Part shown: piece after piece, positions 25,730 through 35,389 of the stretch
Numbering within the stretch: the stretch's first letter is position 1
Layout: every line of letters begins with the position of its first letter
Notes under the pieces: model-generated
What the model was told of the DNA's origin: nothing
Database searches by the model: none
The model's input: only the letters and a program-made list of their open reading frames with translations
Assembly: GCF_934754915.1 (NCBI RefSeq)
Contig: NZ_CAKVKB010000004.1
Location: forward strand, 1-64,000
Direction of reading: 5' to 3'
Length of the DNA stretch: 64,000 nt
Source: an uncultured Clostridium sp.
GTDB taxonomy: Bacteria; Bacillota; Clostridia; Clostridiales; Clostridiaceae
Position numbers and translations under genes: made by a program

Positions 25730-27817
25730 TTAAAGTTCTTTTCTTTCAATAGCCTCCATCATGAAACATTCAATAATGTCGCCTTCTTTAACATCATTAA
25801 ATTTATCAATGCTTAAACCACATTCATATCCTGCTGCAACTTCTTTAGCATCATCTTTAAATCTCTTTAATGATGACAACATTGATTCAAATATAACTAT
25901 TCCATCTCTTATAACTCTTACTTCTGAATTTCTCTTAAGCTTTCCATCTTTTACATAACATCCAGCTATTGTACCAACATTTGATATTTTGTAAGTTTCT
26001 CTTACTTCTGCAGTACCTAATACAACTTCTCTGTATTCTGGTTCAAGCATACCTATCATTGCTGATTTAATATCTTCTATAGCATCGTATATGATTCTAT
26101 AAGTTTTAATGTCTACTCCTTCTTTATCAGCTTGAGCAGATGCATTATTATCAGGTCTTACATTAAATCCAATAACTATAGCATTTGATGCTGTTGCAAG
26201 TGTTACATCAGTTTCTGTTATAGCTCCAACACCACCATGAATAACTCTTACTTTTACATCATCAGTAGAAAGTTTTTCAAGAGACTGCTTTATAGCTTCA
26301 ACTGAACCTTGAACATCAGCTTTAACTATTATTGCAAGTTCCTTTACCTTACCTTCTTGTATTTGATTATATAAATCTTCTAATGAAACTCTATGATTTG
26401 CCATTAAGCTTTCAGCTTTTAATTTTTCTTTTCTGCTTTCAGCCATATTTCTTGCTGTCTTTTCATCTTTAACTTGATTAAATCTATCTCCGGCTTCAGG
26501 TACTTCTGAAAGTCCTAAAACTTCTACTGGAATTGAAGGACCTGCAGATTTTATTTTCTTGCCAGTATCATCAAACATTGCTCTTATTCTACCATATGTT
26601 GAACCTACTAAAATTGAATCACCAACATGTAAAGTTCCGTTTTGAACCAATAAACTTGCTACAGATCCTCTTCCTTTATCAAGTTTAGCTTCTATTACAG
26701 TACCAACTGCTCTTCTATTAGGATTAGCTTTAAGTTCAAGCATTTCAGCACTTAAAAGCACCATTTCAAGTAATTTATCAATGTTTATATTTTGTTTTGC
26801 AGATACTTCTTCTGCAATAACATCTCCACCCCATGCTTCAACAAGTAATCCCTGTTCAGCAAGTTCTTGCTTAACTCTGTCTGGATTTGCACCTGGTTTA
26901 TCAATTTTATTTATAGCAACAACTATAGGAACTCCTGCTGCTTTACAGTGGTCAATAGCTTCTTTTGTTTGAGGCATTATTCCATCATCAGCGGCAACAA
27001 CTAATATAACAACATCTGTAACTTGAGCACCTCTTGCTCTCATAGCTGTGAAAGCTTCATGTCCAGGTGTATCTAAGAATGTTATTTTTTCACCATTTAC
27101 AGTTATAGTATAAGCACCTATATGCTGAGTAATACCACCAGCTTCTGTGTCTGTAACTTTAGTCTTTCTTATACAATCAAGAAGTGAAGTTTTACCATGG
27201 TCAACATGCCCCATTACTGTAACTATTGGTGGTCTCTTTTCAAGATTTTCTTCATCATCTTCTTCTATTTCAAGGACCTCTAATTCCTGACTTTCTTCTT
27301 TCTTTTCAACTAATACACCATATTCTGTACATACTTTTTCAGCTGTAGCAAAATCTATTTCCTGATTTATAGCTGCCATAACCCCTGAAAAAATTAATGT
27401 TCTTATAACATCATTTGAAGGTTTATTAAGCTTTTCAGCCAATTCCTTTACTGTTATGCTTTCACCGATTTCAATTAATTGAGTTTCTTCCATATTATTA
27501 TTAACCTCATCCTTCACAGCTTCTTCTTTGTGTTTGTTATTCTTTTTCTTTTTCTTTTTTCCCTTGTTTAGTTCATCTGCTAACTGATCTTCATATTCAT
27601 CAACCAGACTCTTCTTACCTGTTTTTTCAGCACTTACTTCAGCTTCTCCATCTGAATTTCCAGCTAATAATTCTTTTATTAATGCTGCATCTTCATCTTC
27701 AATAGTACTCATATGATTCTTGACTTCTACGTTGAATTCGTCCATTAATAAAGTTATCAATTCCTTTGAACTTATATTAAGTTCTTTTGCTAATTCATGT
27801 ACTCTTATTTTTGACAT
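25730..27817 (-). CDS. infB: Translation initiation factor IF-2
   Basis: A 695-residue GTPase that brings initiator tRNA to the 30S subunit and promotes subunit joining. The short N-terminal part has an IF2-N helix region ([16 protein letters not shown]), a Lys-rich linker near residues 85-100 and a second IF2-N segment. The G domain starts at about 200 with [20 protein letters not shown] and NKID; domains II-IV follow. It is shorter than proteobacterial IF-2, as usual in Firmicutes. GGGGGTG precedes the ATG. It sits between the L7Ae-like gene and rbfA. Confidence 0.98.
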   Translation of the reverse strand: MSKIRVHELAKELNISSKELITLLMDEFNVEVKNHMSTIEDEDAALIKELLAGNSDGEAEVSAEKTGKKSLVDEYEDQLADELNKGKKKKKKNNKHKEEAVKDEVNNNMEETQLIEIGESITVKELAEKLNKPSNDVIRTLIFSGVMAAINQEIDFATAEKVCTEYGVLVEKKEESQELEVLEIEEDDEENLEKRPPIVTVMGHVDHGKTSLLDCIRKTKVTDTEAGGITQHIGAYTITVNGEKITFLDTPGHEAFTAMRARGAQVTDVVILVVAADDGIMPQTKEAIDHCKAAGVPIVVAINKIDKPGANPDRVKQELAEQGLLVEAWGGDVIAEEVSAKQNINIDKLLEMVLLSAEMLELKANPNRRAVGTVIEAKLDKGRGSVASLLVQNGTLHVGDSILVGSTYGRIRAMFDDTGKKIKSAGPSIPVEVLGLSEVPEAGDRFNQVKDEKTARNMAESRKEKLKAESLMANHRVSLEDLYNQIQEGKVKELAIIVKADVQGSVEAIKQSLEKLSTDDVKVRVIHGGVGAITETDVTLATASNAIVIGFNVRPDNNASAQADKEGVDIKTYRIIYDAIEDIKSAMIGMLEPEYREVVLGTAEVRETYKISNVGTIAGCYVKDGKLKRNSEVRVIRDGIVIFESMLSSLKRFKDDAKEVAAGYECGLSIDKFNDVKEGDIIECFMMEAIERKEL

Positions 27818-27834
27818 ACAGTCACCCCCGTAAT

Positions 27835-28152
27835 TTATCTACCCATATATTTTTCCTCCTCATATATCTTAATTAATTTTTCTGCTATCCCAGAGTCCAG
27901 TACCCCAAGAAGCATAACTTCCTTACGACCTAGAGGATTTCCCAATTCTTCTTTGGAGAAATCTTCAATATATGGTATATTCTTATTTTCACAATGCTTT
28001 TTAAATTTGCTCTTTGACTTATCTGATAAATCTCTAGACATCACAAAAAGATATATATCAGTAGTGTTTCTATAATCATCACACTTACTATATCCTTCTA
28101 ATAAATTTTTTGATTTCTTTGCAATGCTTAGAAAATTAAAAAACCTATTCAT
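27835..28152 (-). CDS. L7Ae/L30e-family (YlxQ-like) RNA-binding protein
   Basis: A 105-residue protein of the L7Ae/L30e/Gadd45 family, the gene usually called ylxQ between rnpM and infB in Firmicutes. The conserved [21 protein letters not shown] and [16 protein letters not shown] segments are visible. Such proteins bind kink-turn RNA, but the target of this one is not established. It overlaps rnpM by 8 bp, so translation is coupled. Confidence 0.85.
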   Translation of the reverse strand: MNRFFNFLSIAKKSKNLLEGYSKCDDYRNTTDIYLFVMSRDLSDKSKSKFKKHCENKNIPYIEDFSKEELGNPLGRKEVMLLGVLDSGIAEKLIKIYEEEKYMGR

Positions 28153-28411
28153 TGCTGATTTCTTCCTTTAGTTTATCATAAATTTCTTCGCTTATAGGTG
28201 TATCAAGATTTCTGCTCAATCTTTTTGCCTTAAAAGACTTTTCAAGGCAATCTATGCTTTTACATACATAAGCACCTCTTCCTGATTTTTTGCCAGTTAA
28301 ATCAACACACACTTCTCCTTCAGGAGTCTTAACAATTCTGATTAATTCTTTCTTTGGTTTCATTTCCATGCAGCCTGTGCACATTCTTAACGGAATTTTC
28401 TTGACTTTCAT
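28145..28411 (-). CDS. rnpM: YlxR-family RNase P modulator RnpM
   Basis: An 88-residue protein of the YlxR family (DUF448). Conserved residues include RMCTGCMEMKPKKELIRIV and the KKSGRGAYVCKSIDCL loop. B. subtilis YlxR binds the RNase P RNA and modulates its activity; transcriptional roles have also been proposed. AGAGGTG precedes the ATG. It lies between nusA and the L7Ae-like gene in the canonical operon. Confidence 0.93.
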   Translation of the reverse strand: MKVKKIPLRMCTGCMEMKPKKELIRIVKTPEGEVCVDLTGKKSGRGAYVCKSIDCLEKSFKAKRLSRNLDTPISEEIYDKLKEEISNE

Positions 28412-28426
28412 AGAAAAAGCACCTCT

Positions 28427-29581
28427 CTATTCTTCTACATCAACATTAGAAACCTCTAAATCATTTAAATCAGTAGTTTCTTCATTGTCAATTTCTACTT
28501 CAATATTAACTAACTTTTCTTCTTCTGCATCTAAAGCTTCTTTTTGTGACTTGCTCTTTATATCAATTTTCCAATTTGTAAGTTTTGCAGCAAGTCTTAC
28601 ATTCTGTCCTTCTTTACCAATTGCAAGTGAAAGTTGGTTATCATCAACTACAACTTTAGCAGTCTTATTATTTTCATCTACTTCTACAGATAAAACTTTA
28701 GCAGGGCTTAAAGAATTTGCTATAAATTCAGTAGGATCTTTGCTCCATTTAATTATGTCAATTTTTTCATTTTTAAGTTCATTTACTATATTCTGAACTC
28801 TTACACCCTTAGGTCCAACACATGCACCCATTGCATCTACTTCTTCATCATTTGAATAAACTGCTATTTTGCTTCTTGAACCAGCTTCTCTTGAAATACT
28901 TTTAACTTCAACAACTCCATCAAATATTTCTGGAACTTCAAGTTCAAATAATCTCTTAACTAATCCTGGATGAGTTCTTGAAACATGAATTTGAGGTCCT
29001 TTGCTTCCGTTTTTAACTTCTACTATATATAGTTTTAACTTTTCATTAAATTTATATTCTTCACCTGGAATCTGTTCATTAGGACCTATAACACCTTCCA
29101 ACTTTCCAAGGTTTACAAACACCATACCTTTATCTTTTCTTAATATAGTTCCTGTTATTATATCAAATTCTTTTTCTTTATATTCATCATAAATGATATT
29201 TCTTTCAGCTTCTTTTATTCTTTGTGTAACAACCTGTTTTGCTAACTGAGCAGCAACTCTTCCAAAATTCTTTGGTGTTACTTCTAAATCTACAACATCA
29301 TCAACTTCATACTTAGGACTTATAGCCTTAGCTTCTTCAACAGATATTTCTGTTACATCATCATATACTTCATCAACAACAACTTTTTGAGCATATACTT
29401 TTATTTCTCCAGTTTCTCTGTCAATGTTCACTTTTACGTTTTGTGCATTTGTATTTACATTTGCATAGTTCTTTTTATATGCAGCAACTAATGCATCCTG
29501 TATTGTTGTGAAAATTAAATCTTCACAGATACCTTTCTCTTTAACTAATTCTTTAAGAGCACCTACAAACTCTTCATTCAT
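28427..29581 (-). CDS. nusA: Transcription termination/antitermination factor NusA
   Basis: A 384-residue RNA polymerase-associated factor controlling pausing and termination. It has an N-terminal RNAP-binding domain, an S1 domain (about 135-200; GTILRKDKGMVFVNLGKLEG) and two KH domains (about 230-345; VGPKGVRVQNIVNEL and IGKEGQNVRLAAKLT). It lacks the C-terminal acidic repeats of enterobacterial NusA, as other Gram-positives do; the last 35 residues are acidic. AGGAGGG precedes the ATG. It follows rimP by 17 bp. Confidence 0.98.
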   Translation of the reverse strand: MNEEFVGALKELVKEKGICEDLIFTTIQDALVAAYKKNYANVNTNAQNVKVNIDRETGEIKVYAQKVVVDEVYDDVTEISVEEAKAISPKYEVDDVVDLEVTPKNFGRVAAQLAKQVVTQRIKEAERNIIYDEYKEKEFDIITGTILRKDKGMVFVNLGKLEGVIGPNEQIPGEEYKFNEKLKLYIVEVKNGSKGPQIHVSRTHPGLVKRLFELEVPEIFDGVVEVKSISREAGSRSKIAVYSNDEEVDAMGACVGPKGVRVQNIVNELKNEKIDIIKWSKDPTEFIANSLSPAKVLSVEVDENNKTAKVVVDDNQLSLAIGKEGQNVRLAAKLTNWKIDIKSKSQKEALDAEEEKLVNIEVEIDNEETTDLNDLEVSNVDVEE

Positions 29582-29598
29582 CTTAAAAACCCTCCTTA

Positions 29599-30060
29599 CT
29601 ATATTTCCCCTTCAAGATTTGCATTTTTTATTTTGTCATCTGGAATTTTAATAGTTTTATCACCTTCAACTATAATATAATCTTCGCCTACTTCTTTTAA
29701 TATTCCTTTAATGTTTTTAACACCTTCAATTGTTCCATTAAATTTAACCAGAACTTCTTTTCCTAAAACACTTTTAAAGTGTTCTTTAGTGTGAAGACTT
29801 CTATTAAGACCTGGAGAAGAAACTTCTAAATAATATGCCCCTTCTATTGGATCTTCTGCATCCATTACTTCACTCACTCTTCTTGAAACTGCTTCACAGT
29901 CATTTAAAGAAATTCTGCCTTCTTCTTTATCTATATATATTCTTAAATAAAAATCCCCATTTTCTTTTACATATTCAATATAATAAAGTTTATATGACAG
30001 TTCATCAGTTATAGGTTTAACCATAGCTTCAATTTTTTCAATCAATGCATTTTTATTCAT
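29599..30060 (-). CDS. rimP: Ribosome maturation factor RimP
   Basis: A 153-residue factor for 30S assembly. The conserved block [19 protein letters not shown] and [14 protein letters not shown] identifies the family; the Sm-like C-terminal domain follows. I start at MNKNALIEK, which has GAGGG upstream; a longer frame adds 15 residues with no family similarity. It is the first gene of the nusA-infB operon, behind a probable promoter. Confidence 0.95.
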   Translation of the reverse strand: MNKNALIEKIEAMVKPITDELSYKLYYIEYVKENGDFYLRIYIDKEEGRISLNDCEAVSRRVSEVMDAEDPIEGAYYLEVSSPGLNRSLHTKEHFKSVLGKEVLVKFNGTIEGVKNIKGILKEVGEDYIIVEGDKTIKIPDDKIKNANLEGEI

Positions 30061-30111
30061 ATTTTTCTTACCCTCACTTTCATCCTTATAAAACCTTATA
30101 GACATATTTAT

Positions 30112-30141
30112 ATCTTATGCAGTTTTAAAATTTGTAATCAA
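30112..30141 (-). promoter_or_regulatory. Candidate promoter of the rimP-nusA-infB operon
   Basis: Minus strand: TTGATT (30136-30141), 18-nt spacer, TAAGAT (30112-30117), directly after the ispG terminators. Moderate match. Confidence 0.5.
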
Positions 30142-30142
30142 A

Positions 30143-30204
30143 AACGCAACTATGTGTAGTAGTTGCGTTACAAACAGAAAGAGCGGGTAAAATTTTTCCC
30201 ACTC
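30143..30204 (-). terminator. Tandem terminators after ispG
   Basis: Two hairpins: GAGTGGG/CCCGCTC with a T-rich tail (30181-30204) and AACGCAACTA/TAGTTGCGTT (30143-30169) followed by TTTTGATT. Together they insulate ispG from the rimP operon. Confidence 0.8.
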
Positions 30205-30302
30205 CTTTTTTACTATCAGAATTAAATTCTATTTATATCTTATCATATTTTTTTCACGAATACAAGACTATTCTCAAATTTATATTCACATGTATTTTCA
30301 CA

Positions 30303-31352
30303 TTATAATTTATTTACTTCTTCCATAAGTGCATCTATAAGTTCTTCTTCTTTAACTTTTTTAATTACTTTTCCCTTTTTAAAGATAATGCCTTCACCTT
30401 TTCCTCCAGCAATTCCAATATCTGATTCTCTTGCCTCTCCTGGTCCATTCACTACACATCCCATTACCGCAACTTTAATATCTTTATTGCAGTTTTCAAG
30501 CTTTTTCTCAACTTCTTCTGCAATTTTTATAAGATTAATCTGAGTTCTTCCGCATGTAGGGCATGAAACAAATTCCACTCCTCCTTTTATAAGATCAAGT
30601 GATTTCAGTATTTCCTTTGCAACCTTTATTTCTTTTACTGGATTGCTTGTTAATGACACTCTTATTGTATCTCCTATACCTTCTGCTAAAAGAGCGCCTA
30701 TACCTATACTTGATTTTATAGTTCCTCTTTGGACTGTTCCAGCTTCTGTAACACCTAAATGAAGAGGATAATCACATTTTTCTGCCACAAGCTTATAGCA
30801 TTCTATCATCATTGGAACATTTGATGATTTTATTGATATTACCATATCATAAAAATCTAAATCCTCCAAAATCTTTACATGCCTCAATGCACTTTCAACT
30901 AAACCTTCTGCATTTACTTTTCCATGTTTCTTTAATATATCTTTCTCAAGAGATCCGGAGTTTACACCTATTCTTATAGGAATATTCTTCTTCTTACAGC
31001 TTTCAACAACAGCTTTTATTCTATCTATGCTGCCAATATTGCCTGGATTTATTCTCAAAGCCGAAACTCCATTTTCAATTGCTCTAAGAGCTAATCTATA
31101 ATCAAAATGTATATCTGCAACTACAGGAATTGGTGATTTTTCTGTAATTTCCTTAAGTTTTTCTGCATCTTCCATATCAAGAACTGCACATCTTATTATC
31201 TGGCATCCTGCTAAATACAATTCATTTATCTGTGCAAGCACTGCTTCAGTATCTTTTGTATGAGCTGTAGTCATAGATTGAATAGAAATAGGAGCATCTC
31301 CTCCAACATATACATTTCCAACTTTGACTTTTCTTGAAATTCTTCTTTTCAT
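30303..31352 (-). CDS. ispG: 4-hydroxy-3-methylbut-2-en-1-yl diphosphate synthase
   Basis: A 349-residue [4Fe-4S] enzyme converting MEcPP to HMBPP in the MEP isoprenoid pathway. It has an N-terminal TIM barrel (ISIQSMTTAHTKDT) and a C-terminal iron-sulfur domain with cysteines in SCPTCGRTQ and GCVVNGPGE. AGGTGG precedes the ATG. dxr of the same pathway lies upstream with rseP between. In many clostridia polC follows ispG; here two terminators and rimP follow instead. Confidence 0.97.
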   Translation of the reverse strand: MKRRISRKVKVGNVYVGGDAPISIQSMTTAHTKDTEAVLAQINELYLAGCQIIRCAVLDMEDAEKLKEITEKSPIPVVADIHFDYRLALRAIENGVSALRINPGNIGSIDRIKAVVESCKKKNIPIRIGVNSGSLEKDILKKHGKVNAEGLVESALRHVKILEDLDFYDMVISIKSSNVPMMIECYKLVAEKCDYPLHLGVTEAGTVQRGTIKSSIGIGALLAEGIGDTIRVSLTSNPVKEIKVAKEILKSLDLIKGGVEFVSCPTCGRTQINLIKIAEEVEKKLENCNKDIKVAVMGCVVNGPGEARESDIGIAGGKGEGIIFKKGKVIKKVKEEELIDALMEEVNKL

Positions 31353-31390
31353 ATTGCACCACCTGTTTTATATTTCATATATATGCTCTC

Positions 31391-31485
31391 ATTAACACAA
31401 CGTACAACTTATAACAAGTAATAAAATCTTTACAAGATTTCCTTACTTATTATGTACTTTAATATTATTAGAACACATATATTAA
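31391..31485 (+). repeat. Dispersed intergenic repeat, copy C
   Basis: Shares ATTAAC...AACGTACAA with copy E and the hairpin core with copy B; here the stem is AAATCTT, TAC, AAGATTT (31424-31440), then TTATTATGTACTTTAATATTA and GAACACATATATTA. It lies upstream of ispG. Confidence 0.55.
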
Positions 31486-31698
31486 CTCTGGTCATTCTGT
31501 TTATCGCTTTAATATTACTTTAGATATTATATATCTTTAAATATAAACTTGTAAACAATATACATAATAATATTCATTAATACAATATTTCAATTTTCTT
31601 AAAAATAGCCGCTATAATTTTCTATCTAACTCTTTAATCGCATCTTTTATGCAATTATAAATATATCCAAAATAACGACACACATCTATTATAAATAA
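31486..31698. other. AT-rich gap between ispG and rseP
   Basis: Beyond repeat copy C and the rseP terminator I see no gene and no clear promoter; the ispG promoter must lie in this 31353-31698 interval. Confidence 0.4.
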
Positions 31699-31735
31699 AA
31701 ACTGCTCCATAAAATAAATTATTATGAAACAGTTT
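31699..31735 (-). terminator. dxr-rseP terminator
   Basis: AAACTG/CAGTTT with inner CATAA/TTATG pairing, followed on the minus strand by TTTTATTTATAA. Confidence 0.7.
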
Positions 31736-31758
31736 CTTTTAATTAATTCATTTAAACT

Positions 31759-32772
31759 TTAAAAATTGGTTGGAAATATTATATCCTTAGCTGTTACAAG
31801 AACCATAAGCCCAATCAAAATCATAAATCCAACATAATTTAAACCTTCTACAATTTTATTAGGAACTTTTCTTCTTGTTATAAGTTCAATTAACAATATT
31901 ACAGTCCATCCTCCATCTAATGCTGGAAATGGAAGAAGATTAAACACAGCAAGATTTACACTTAAAAAGGCTGTAAAATATAACAACGGCCATATACCCG
32001 CTTTAGCAGTTGCTGCAGACATTTTTACTATTGTAACTGGACCTCCCACATCAGTTTTTAAATTTGCCTTTCCTGTAAATATCATTCCAAGTCCTTTAAA
32101 CGTCTGGGATACAAGTGATGCAGTCTGTTTAAAACTCTGCGTAAAACTCTTAAATAGACCTGGATCGGCTACTCTTGTAAATTCTACACCTATAACATAT
32201 CTTCCAGTTTCGTCTTCAATTCCAGGTGTTATTGTAAATTCTTTTTCTTCTCCATTCCTCTCAATAACTACATCAATAGGATTTCCATAAGACATTAGAA
32301 CTCCAGCAGATATATCTTCATATGTAAATACTTTAAATCCATTTACTTTTAAAAATGTATCTCCTTGTTGAAGTCCAGCTTCATATGCAGGAGATCCCTC
32401 TCTTATAACATTTGCATAAGTGTTTGTATATCCAAAATTGTTTATATATCCAGTAAAAATACATATTGCAAGAACATAATTCATAAATACTCCTGCAACT
32501 ATTATAGTAATTCTTCTTAAAGGAGATTTCATTGAAAAACTTCTTTCATCATCAACAGCTTCATCTTCTCCCATCATACTTACATAGCCACCAATAGGAA
32601 ATAATCCTAATGAATATTTTGTTTCTTTCCCTTGCTTTGAAAATATTTTAGGCCCCATGCCTATTGAAAATTCTTCAACCTTTACACCATTTATTTTAGC
32701 CAGTGTAAAATGTCCAAGTTCATGAACAAATATAAGCACCGCAAAAGCTAAAATAGCTAAAATTATATACAT
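31759..32772 (-). CDS. rseP: Site-2 zinc protease RseP/RasP
   Basis: A 337-residue intramembrane protease that cleaves anti-sigma factors and leftover signal peptides inside the membrane. The zinc motif HELGH lies at 17-21 in the first helix, a PDZ domain spans about 115-185, and the third metal ligand is in LPFPALDGG near 290. Four membrane helices are visible. AGGAGG lies 10 nt before the ATG. It is 17 bp downstream of dxr, the usual pairing. Confidence 0.96.
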   Translation of the reverse strand: MYIILAILAFAVLIFVHELGHFTLAKINGVKVEEFSIGMGPKIFSKQGKETKYSLGLFPIGGYVSMMGEDEAVDDERSFSMKSPLRRITIIVAGVFMNYVLAICIFTGYINNFGYTNTYANVIREGSPAYEAGLQQGDTFLKVNGFKVFTYEDISAGVLMSYGNPIDVVIERNGEEKEFTITPGIEDETGRYVIGVEFTRVADPGLFKSFTQSFKQTASLVSQTFKGLGMIFTGKANLKTDVGGPVTIVKMSAATAKAGIWPLLYFTAFLSVNLAVFNLLPFPALDGGWTVILLIELITRRKVPNKIVEGLNYVGFMILIGLMVLVTAKDIIFPTNF

Positions 32773-32789
32773 ATATTCAAATGTCCTCC

Positions 32790-33950
32790 TTAAATCGAAC
32801 TTTCTCTTATAAATCTTTTAACTCTTTTGTCTATATCTATTACTTTTTCAAGACTTACTTCTTCTTTCCCCTCCTCTTCAAATGCGTCCATTGCCTTTTC
32901 TATCAAATCTGCAATATCTAAAAATCCTATCTTTTTATTTAAGAACAATTCAACTGCTGCTTCATTCGCTCCATTTAAAACAGCAGGCATTAATTTTCCC
33001 ATTTTTCCTGCTTTAAATGCCAATCTCAATGCCTTGAATGTATCCATATCAGGTTTTTCAAATGTAAGCTTATTTATTTCATAGAAATCAATAGTATCTG
33101 CAATCAAATTTTTACGTTCTTCATAATTAAGAGCATATTGTATTGGAAGCCTCATATCTTGTGCACCAAGCTGCGCTATTATACTTCCATCAGTATATTC
33201 AACCATAGAATGTATTATACTTTGAGGATGAACTAATACCTGTATATTATCATAATCACAATCAAAAAGCCAGTGTGCTTCTATAACTTCAAGTCCTTTA
33301 TTCATAAGTGTAGCAGAATCTATAGATATCTTTCTTCCCATATTCCATTTTGGATGTTTTAAAGCTTCTTCAACCTTTACATCCTTCAAATCACTTGTAA
33401 CCTTTCCTCTAAATGGTCCTCCTGATGCCGTAAGTATTATTTTTCTTAATGTTTTTCTATCATTTCCTCTGAGACTTTGATCAATTGCACTATGTTCTGA
33501 ATCTACTGGAAGAATTCTTACATTATTTTCTTTTGCAGCCTTCATAACAAGCTCTCCTGCAACGACAAGTGTTTCCTTATTTGCAAGTGCTATATCTTTC
33601 TTCGCTTCTATAGCTTTTAATGTAGGTTCTAATCCTATCATACCAACAACAGATGTCACTACTATGTCAATCTCGTCTAAAGATGCTATTTCATTTAATC
33701 CTTCTATTCCTTCAAGAACTTTTATTTTTTTGTTATGTTCATTGCAATATGTTCTTATTTTATCTGCACTTAAAGTATCCATCATGCCAACATAAGAAGG
33801 CTTAAATTCTTCTATTATCTCTATAACTTTATTGACTGATGTATTAGCAGTAATACCTACAAGCTTTAAATTGTTCCCAGATTTTCTTATAACATCAAGT
33901 GTTTGTGTTCCTATAGAACCTGTTGCACCTAATATAGAAAGTTTCTTCAT
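32790..33950 (-). CDS. dxr: 1-deoxy-D-xylulose 5-phosphate reductoisomerase
   Basis: A 386-residue NADPH-dependent enzyme that makes MEP from DXP, the committed step of the non-mevalonate isoprenoid pathway. The dinucleotide motif GATGSIGTQTLDVI is at the N-terminus. The metal and substrate residues lie in LPVDSEHSAI, ASGGPFRG and MGRKISIDSATLMNKGLEVIEAHWLF. AGGAGG precedes the ATG. It lies between an AI-2E-type permease gene and rseP. Confidence 0.97.
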   Translation of the reverse strand: MKKLSILGATGSIGTQTLDVIRKSGNNLKLVGITANTSVNKVIEIIEEFKPSYVGMMDTLSADKIRTYCNEHNKKIKVLEGIEGLNEIASLDEIDIVVTSVVGMIGLEPTLKAIEAKKDIALANKETLVVAGELVMKAAKENNVRILPVDSEHSAIDQSLRGNDRKTLRKIILTASGGPFRGKVTSDLKDVKVEEALKHPKWNMGRKISIDSATLMNKGLEVIEAHWLFDCDYDNIQVLVHPQSIIHSMVEYTDGSIIAQLGAQDMRLPIQYALNYEERKNLIADTIDFYEINKLTFEKPDMDTFKALRLAFKAGKMGKLMPAVLNGANEAAVELFLNKKIGFLDIADLIEKAMDAFEEEGKEEVSLEKVIDIDKRVKRFIRESSI

Positions 33951-33977
33951 TTTCTATTTCCTCCTAAAAACTGTACC

Positions 33978-34970
33978 TCATTGTATTTCGTCATATATTA
34001 TTTCTTTAGCTATAATACTATACATTGGTCCTATCAGTATTCCTAGCATACCAAAAATTTTAGCCCCCATATATATAGAAATAAATATCACCAATGGATG
34101 TACATCAAGTTTATTTCCTAAAAACTTCGCTTCTAATATTTCTCGTATAATCTGAATCAGTATATATAAACATATTAGTCCAACTGATACAAGATAATTC
34201 TTCATTATAATATTGTATATTATAATAGGAATAAATACAATTATAGTTCCTACATAAGGAAGAAAGTCTAATATTCCACATATGAAACCAAGCATAATGA
34301 ATTTTGGGATTCCAAGTATCATGAAACCAGTAATTGTTTCAATCATAGATATAAATATAAGCATTCCTTGTATACTGATCATATTAACAAAATTATCTTT
34401 TTGTTTTATTATTTTCTTAATAATGTTATCAGGAAATAACCTATACACAACATCCGCAATATTCTGTCTATCTATAAGAACAAAAAAAGTACATACATTT
34501 GCTATAAAATATGCCAGTATGCTTTCTCCTGTATTCATAGCTCCCTGCCTTATTTTAGAATCATTTATTATTGAAAAAACACTCTTTCCTATTTTCAAAT
34601 TATTTAAATCAAAACCTGCTGCTTTTGATATATTTTGAATAATTCTATTTACCATTTCTATATTTGATATATATACTTTTTTTAATAATCCATAAATTTC
34701 TCCTCCCATATATACTAAAATCAATATAATTATAACATTGACTATTATAAGCGTTAATGCTCCTGCTATTTTATCATAAATATTTAGTTTTATCATGAAT
34801 TTATAAACAGGCATACATATTATAGACATAATTAACACAACCATAAAAGGCTTAAAATAATATTTTACAAAAAAAGTAAATACAACTGTTATGAATAATG
34901 ATATTATAAGATAAAAAATTTTCGTATATTTCCCAAAAATAATATTCACACCTTTGCAAATTGCTATCAA
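33978..34970 (-). CDS. AI-2E family transporter (PF01594-type membrane protein)
   Basis: A 330-residue protein with about seven hydrophobic helices; the C-terminal part (GFICGILDFLPYVGTIIVFIP and HPLVIFISIYMGAKIFGMLGILIGP) is characteristic of the AI-2E/PerM family. Members export autoinducer-2-like molecules or act as Na+/H+ exchangers; the substrate here is unknown. The frame opens at a TTG without a ribosome binding site. AAAGGTG lies seven codons further in, just before two ATT codons, so the true start is unresolved. It is inserted between cdsA and dxr, which are often adjacent, and dxr follows after 27 bp. Confidence 0.85.
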   Translation of the reverse strand: MIAICKGVNIIFGKYTKIFYLIISLFITVVFTFFVKYYFKPFMVVLIMSIICMPVYKFMIKLNIYDKIAGALTLIIVNVIIILILVYMGGEIYGLLKKVYISNIEMVNRIIQNISKAAGFDLNNLKIGKSVFSIINDSKIRQGAMNTGESILAYFIANVCTFFVLIDRQNIADVVYRLFPDNIIKKIIKQKDNFVNMISIQGMLIFISMIETITGFMILGIPKFIMLGFICGILDFLPYVGTIIVFIPIIIYNIIMKNYLVSVGLICLYILIQIIREILEAKFLGNKLDVHPLVIFISIYMGAKIFGMLGILIGPMYSIIAKEIIYDEIQ

Positions 34971-35183
34971 TATTATTTAGATATTTATCTAATATATTAT
35001 ATGCTCATATTTGCACAATAAATTACATAAATAATTATGACTTGTAACTCATTTGTTAGATATAGACATAGATAATTTGTATCAATCATATTATAAGTTT
35101 ACTTTTAATATCTACACTAATTTAAAAATTTCACAATGTACATTATCCAATTTAAGCTCTTTAAATATATATATATATATATT
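34971..35183. other. AT-rich gap upstream of the AI-2E permease gene
   Basis: No gene is seen. It includes an (AT)n run at about 35166-35182 adjacent to repeat copy D. A promoter for the permease-dxr-rseP unit is expected here, but none stands out. Confidence 0.4.
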
Positions 35184-35255
35184 GTAATTAACAATTTGCA
35201 ATATATGATGAAATTCTTTCAATATTTTTTTGATATTTTATATGTATCAGATCAA
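35184..35255 (+). repeat. Dispersed intergenic repeat, copy D
   Basis: Diverged copy: AATTAACAATTTGCAATATATGATG, then GAAATTC...CAATATTTT (35210-35228, weak pairing), then a TTTGATATTTTATATG segment. It lies between the cdsA terminator and the permease gene. Confidence 0.45.
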
Positions 35256-35350
35256 TTTCAAATGTGTTTTTAATCTTAAAGCATATATTTATCAAAAATC
35301 TTTCAATACAAATTATTAACACTATTAAGATTAATTATATATAAATAAAA

Positions 35351-35383
35351 CTCAGACACTTGAATTTTCTTCAGGTATCTGAG
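35351..35383 (-). terminator. uppS-cdsA terminator
   Basis: CTCAGA/TCTGAG outer stem with inner CTTGAA/TTCAGG, followed on the minus strand by TTTTATTTAT. Confidence 0.8.
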
Positions 35384-35389
35384 CTTAAA

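Noticed and set aside
28290..28796. 168-codon plus-strand open frame opposite nusA and rnpM
   Set aside because: It lies entirely antisense to two certain genes, has serine/phenylalanine-rich shadow composition and no ribosome binding site.
35161..35183. (AT)n tract as a replication or recombination site
   Set aside because: Simple AT microsatellite in AT-rich DNA; no flanking signals.
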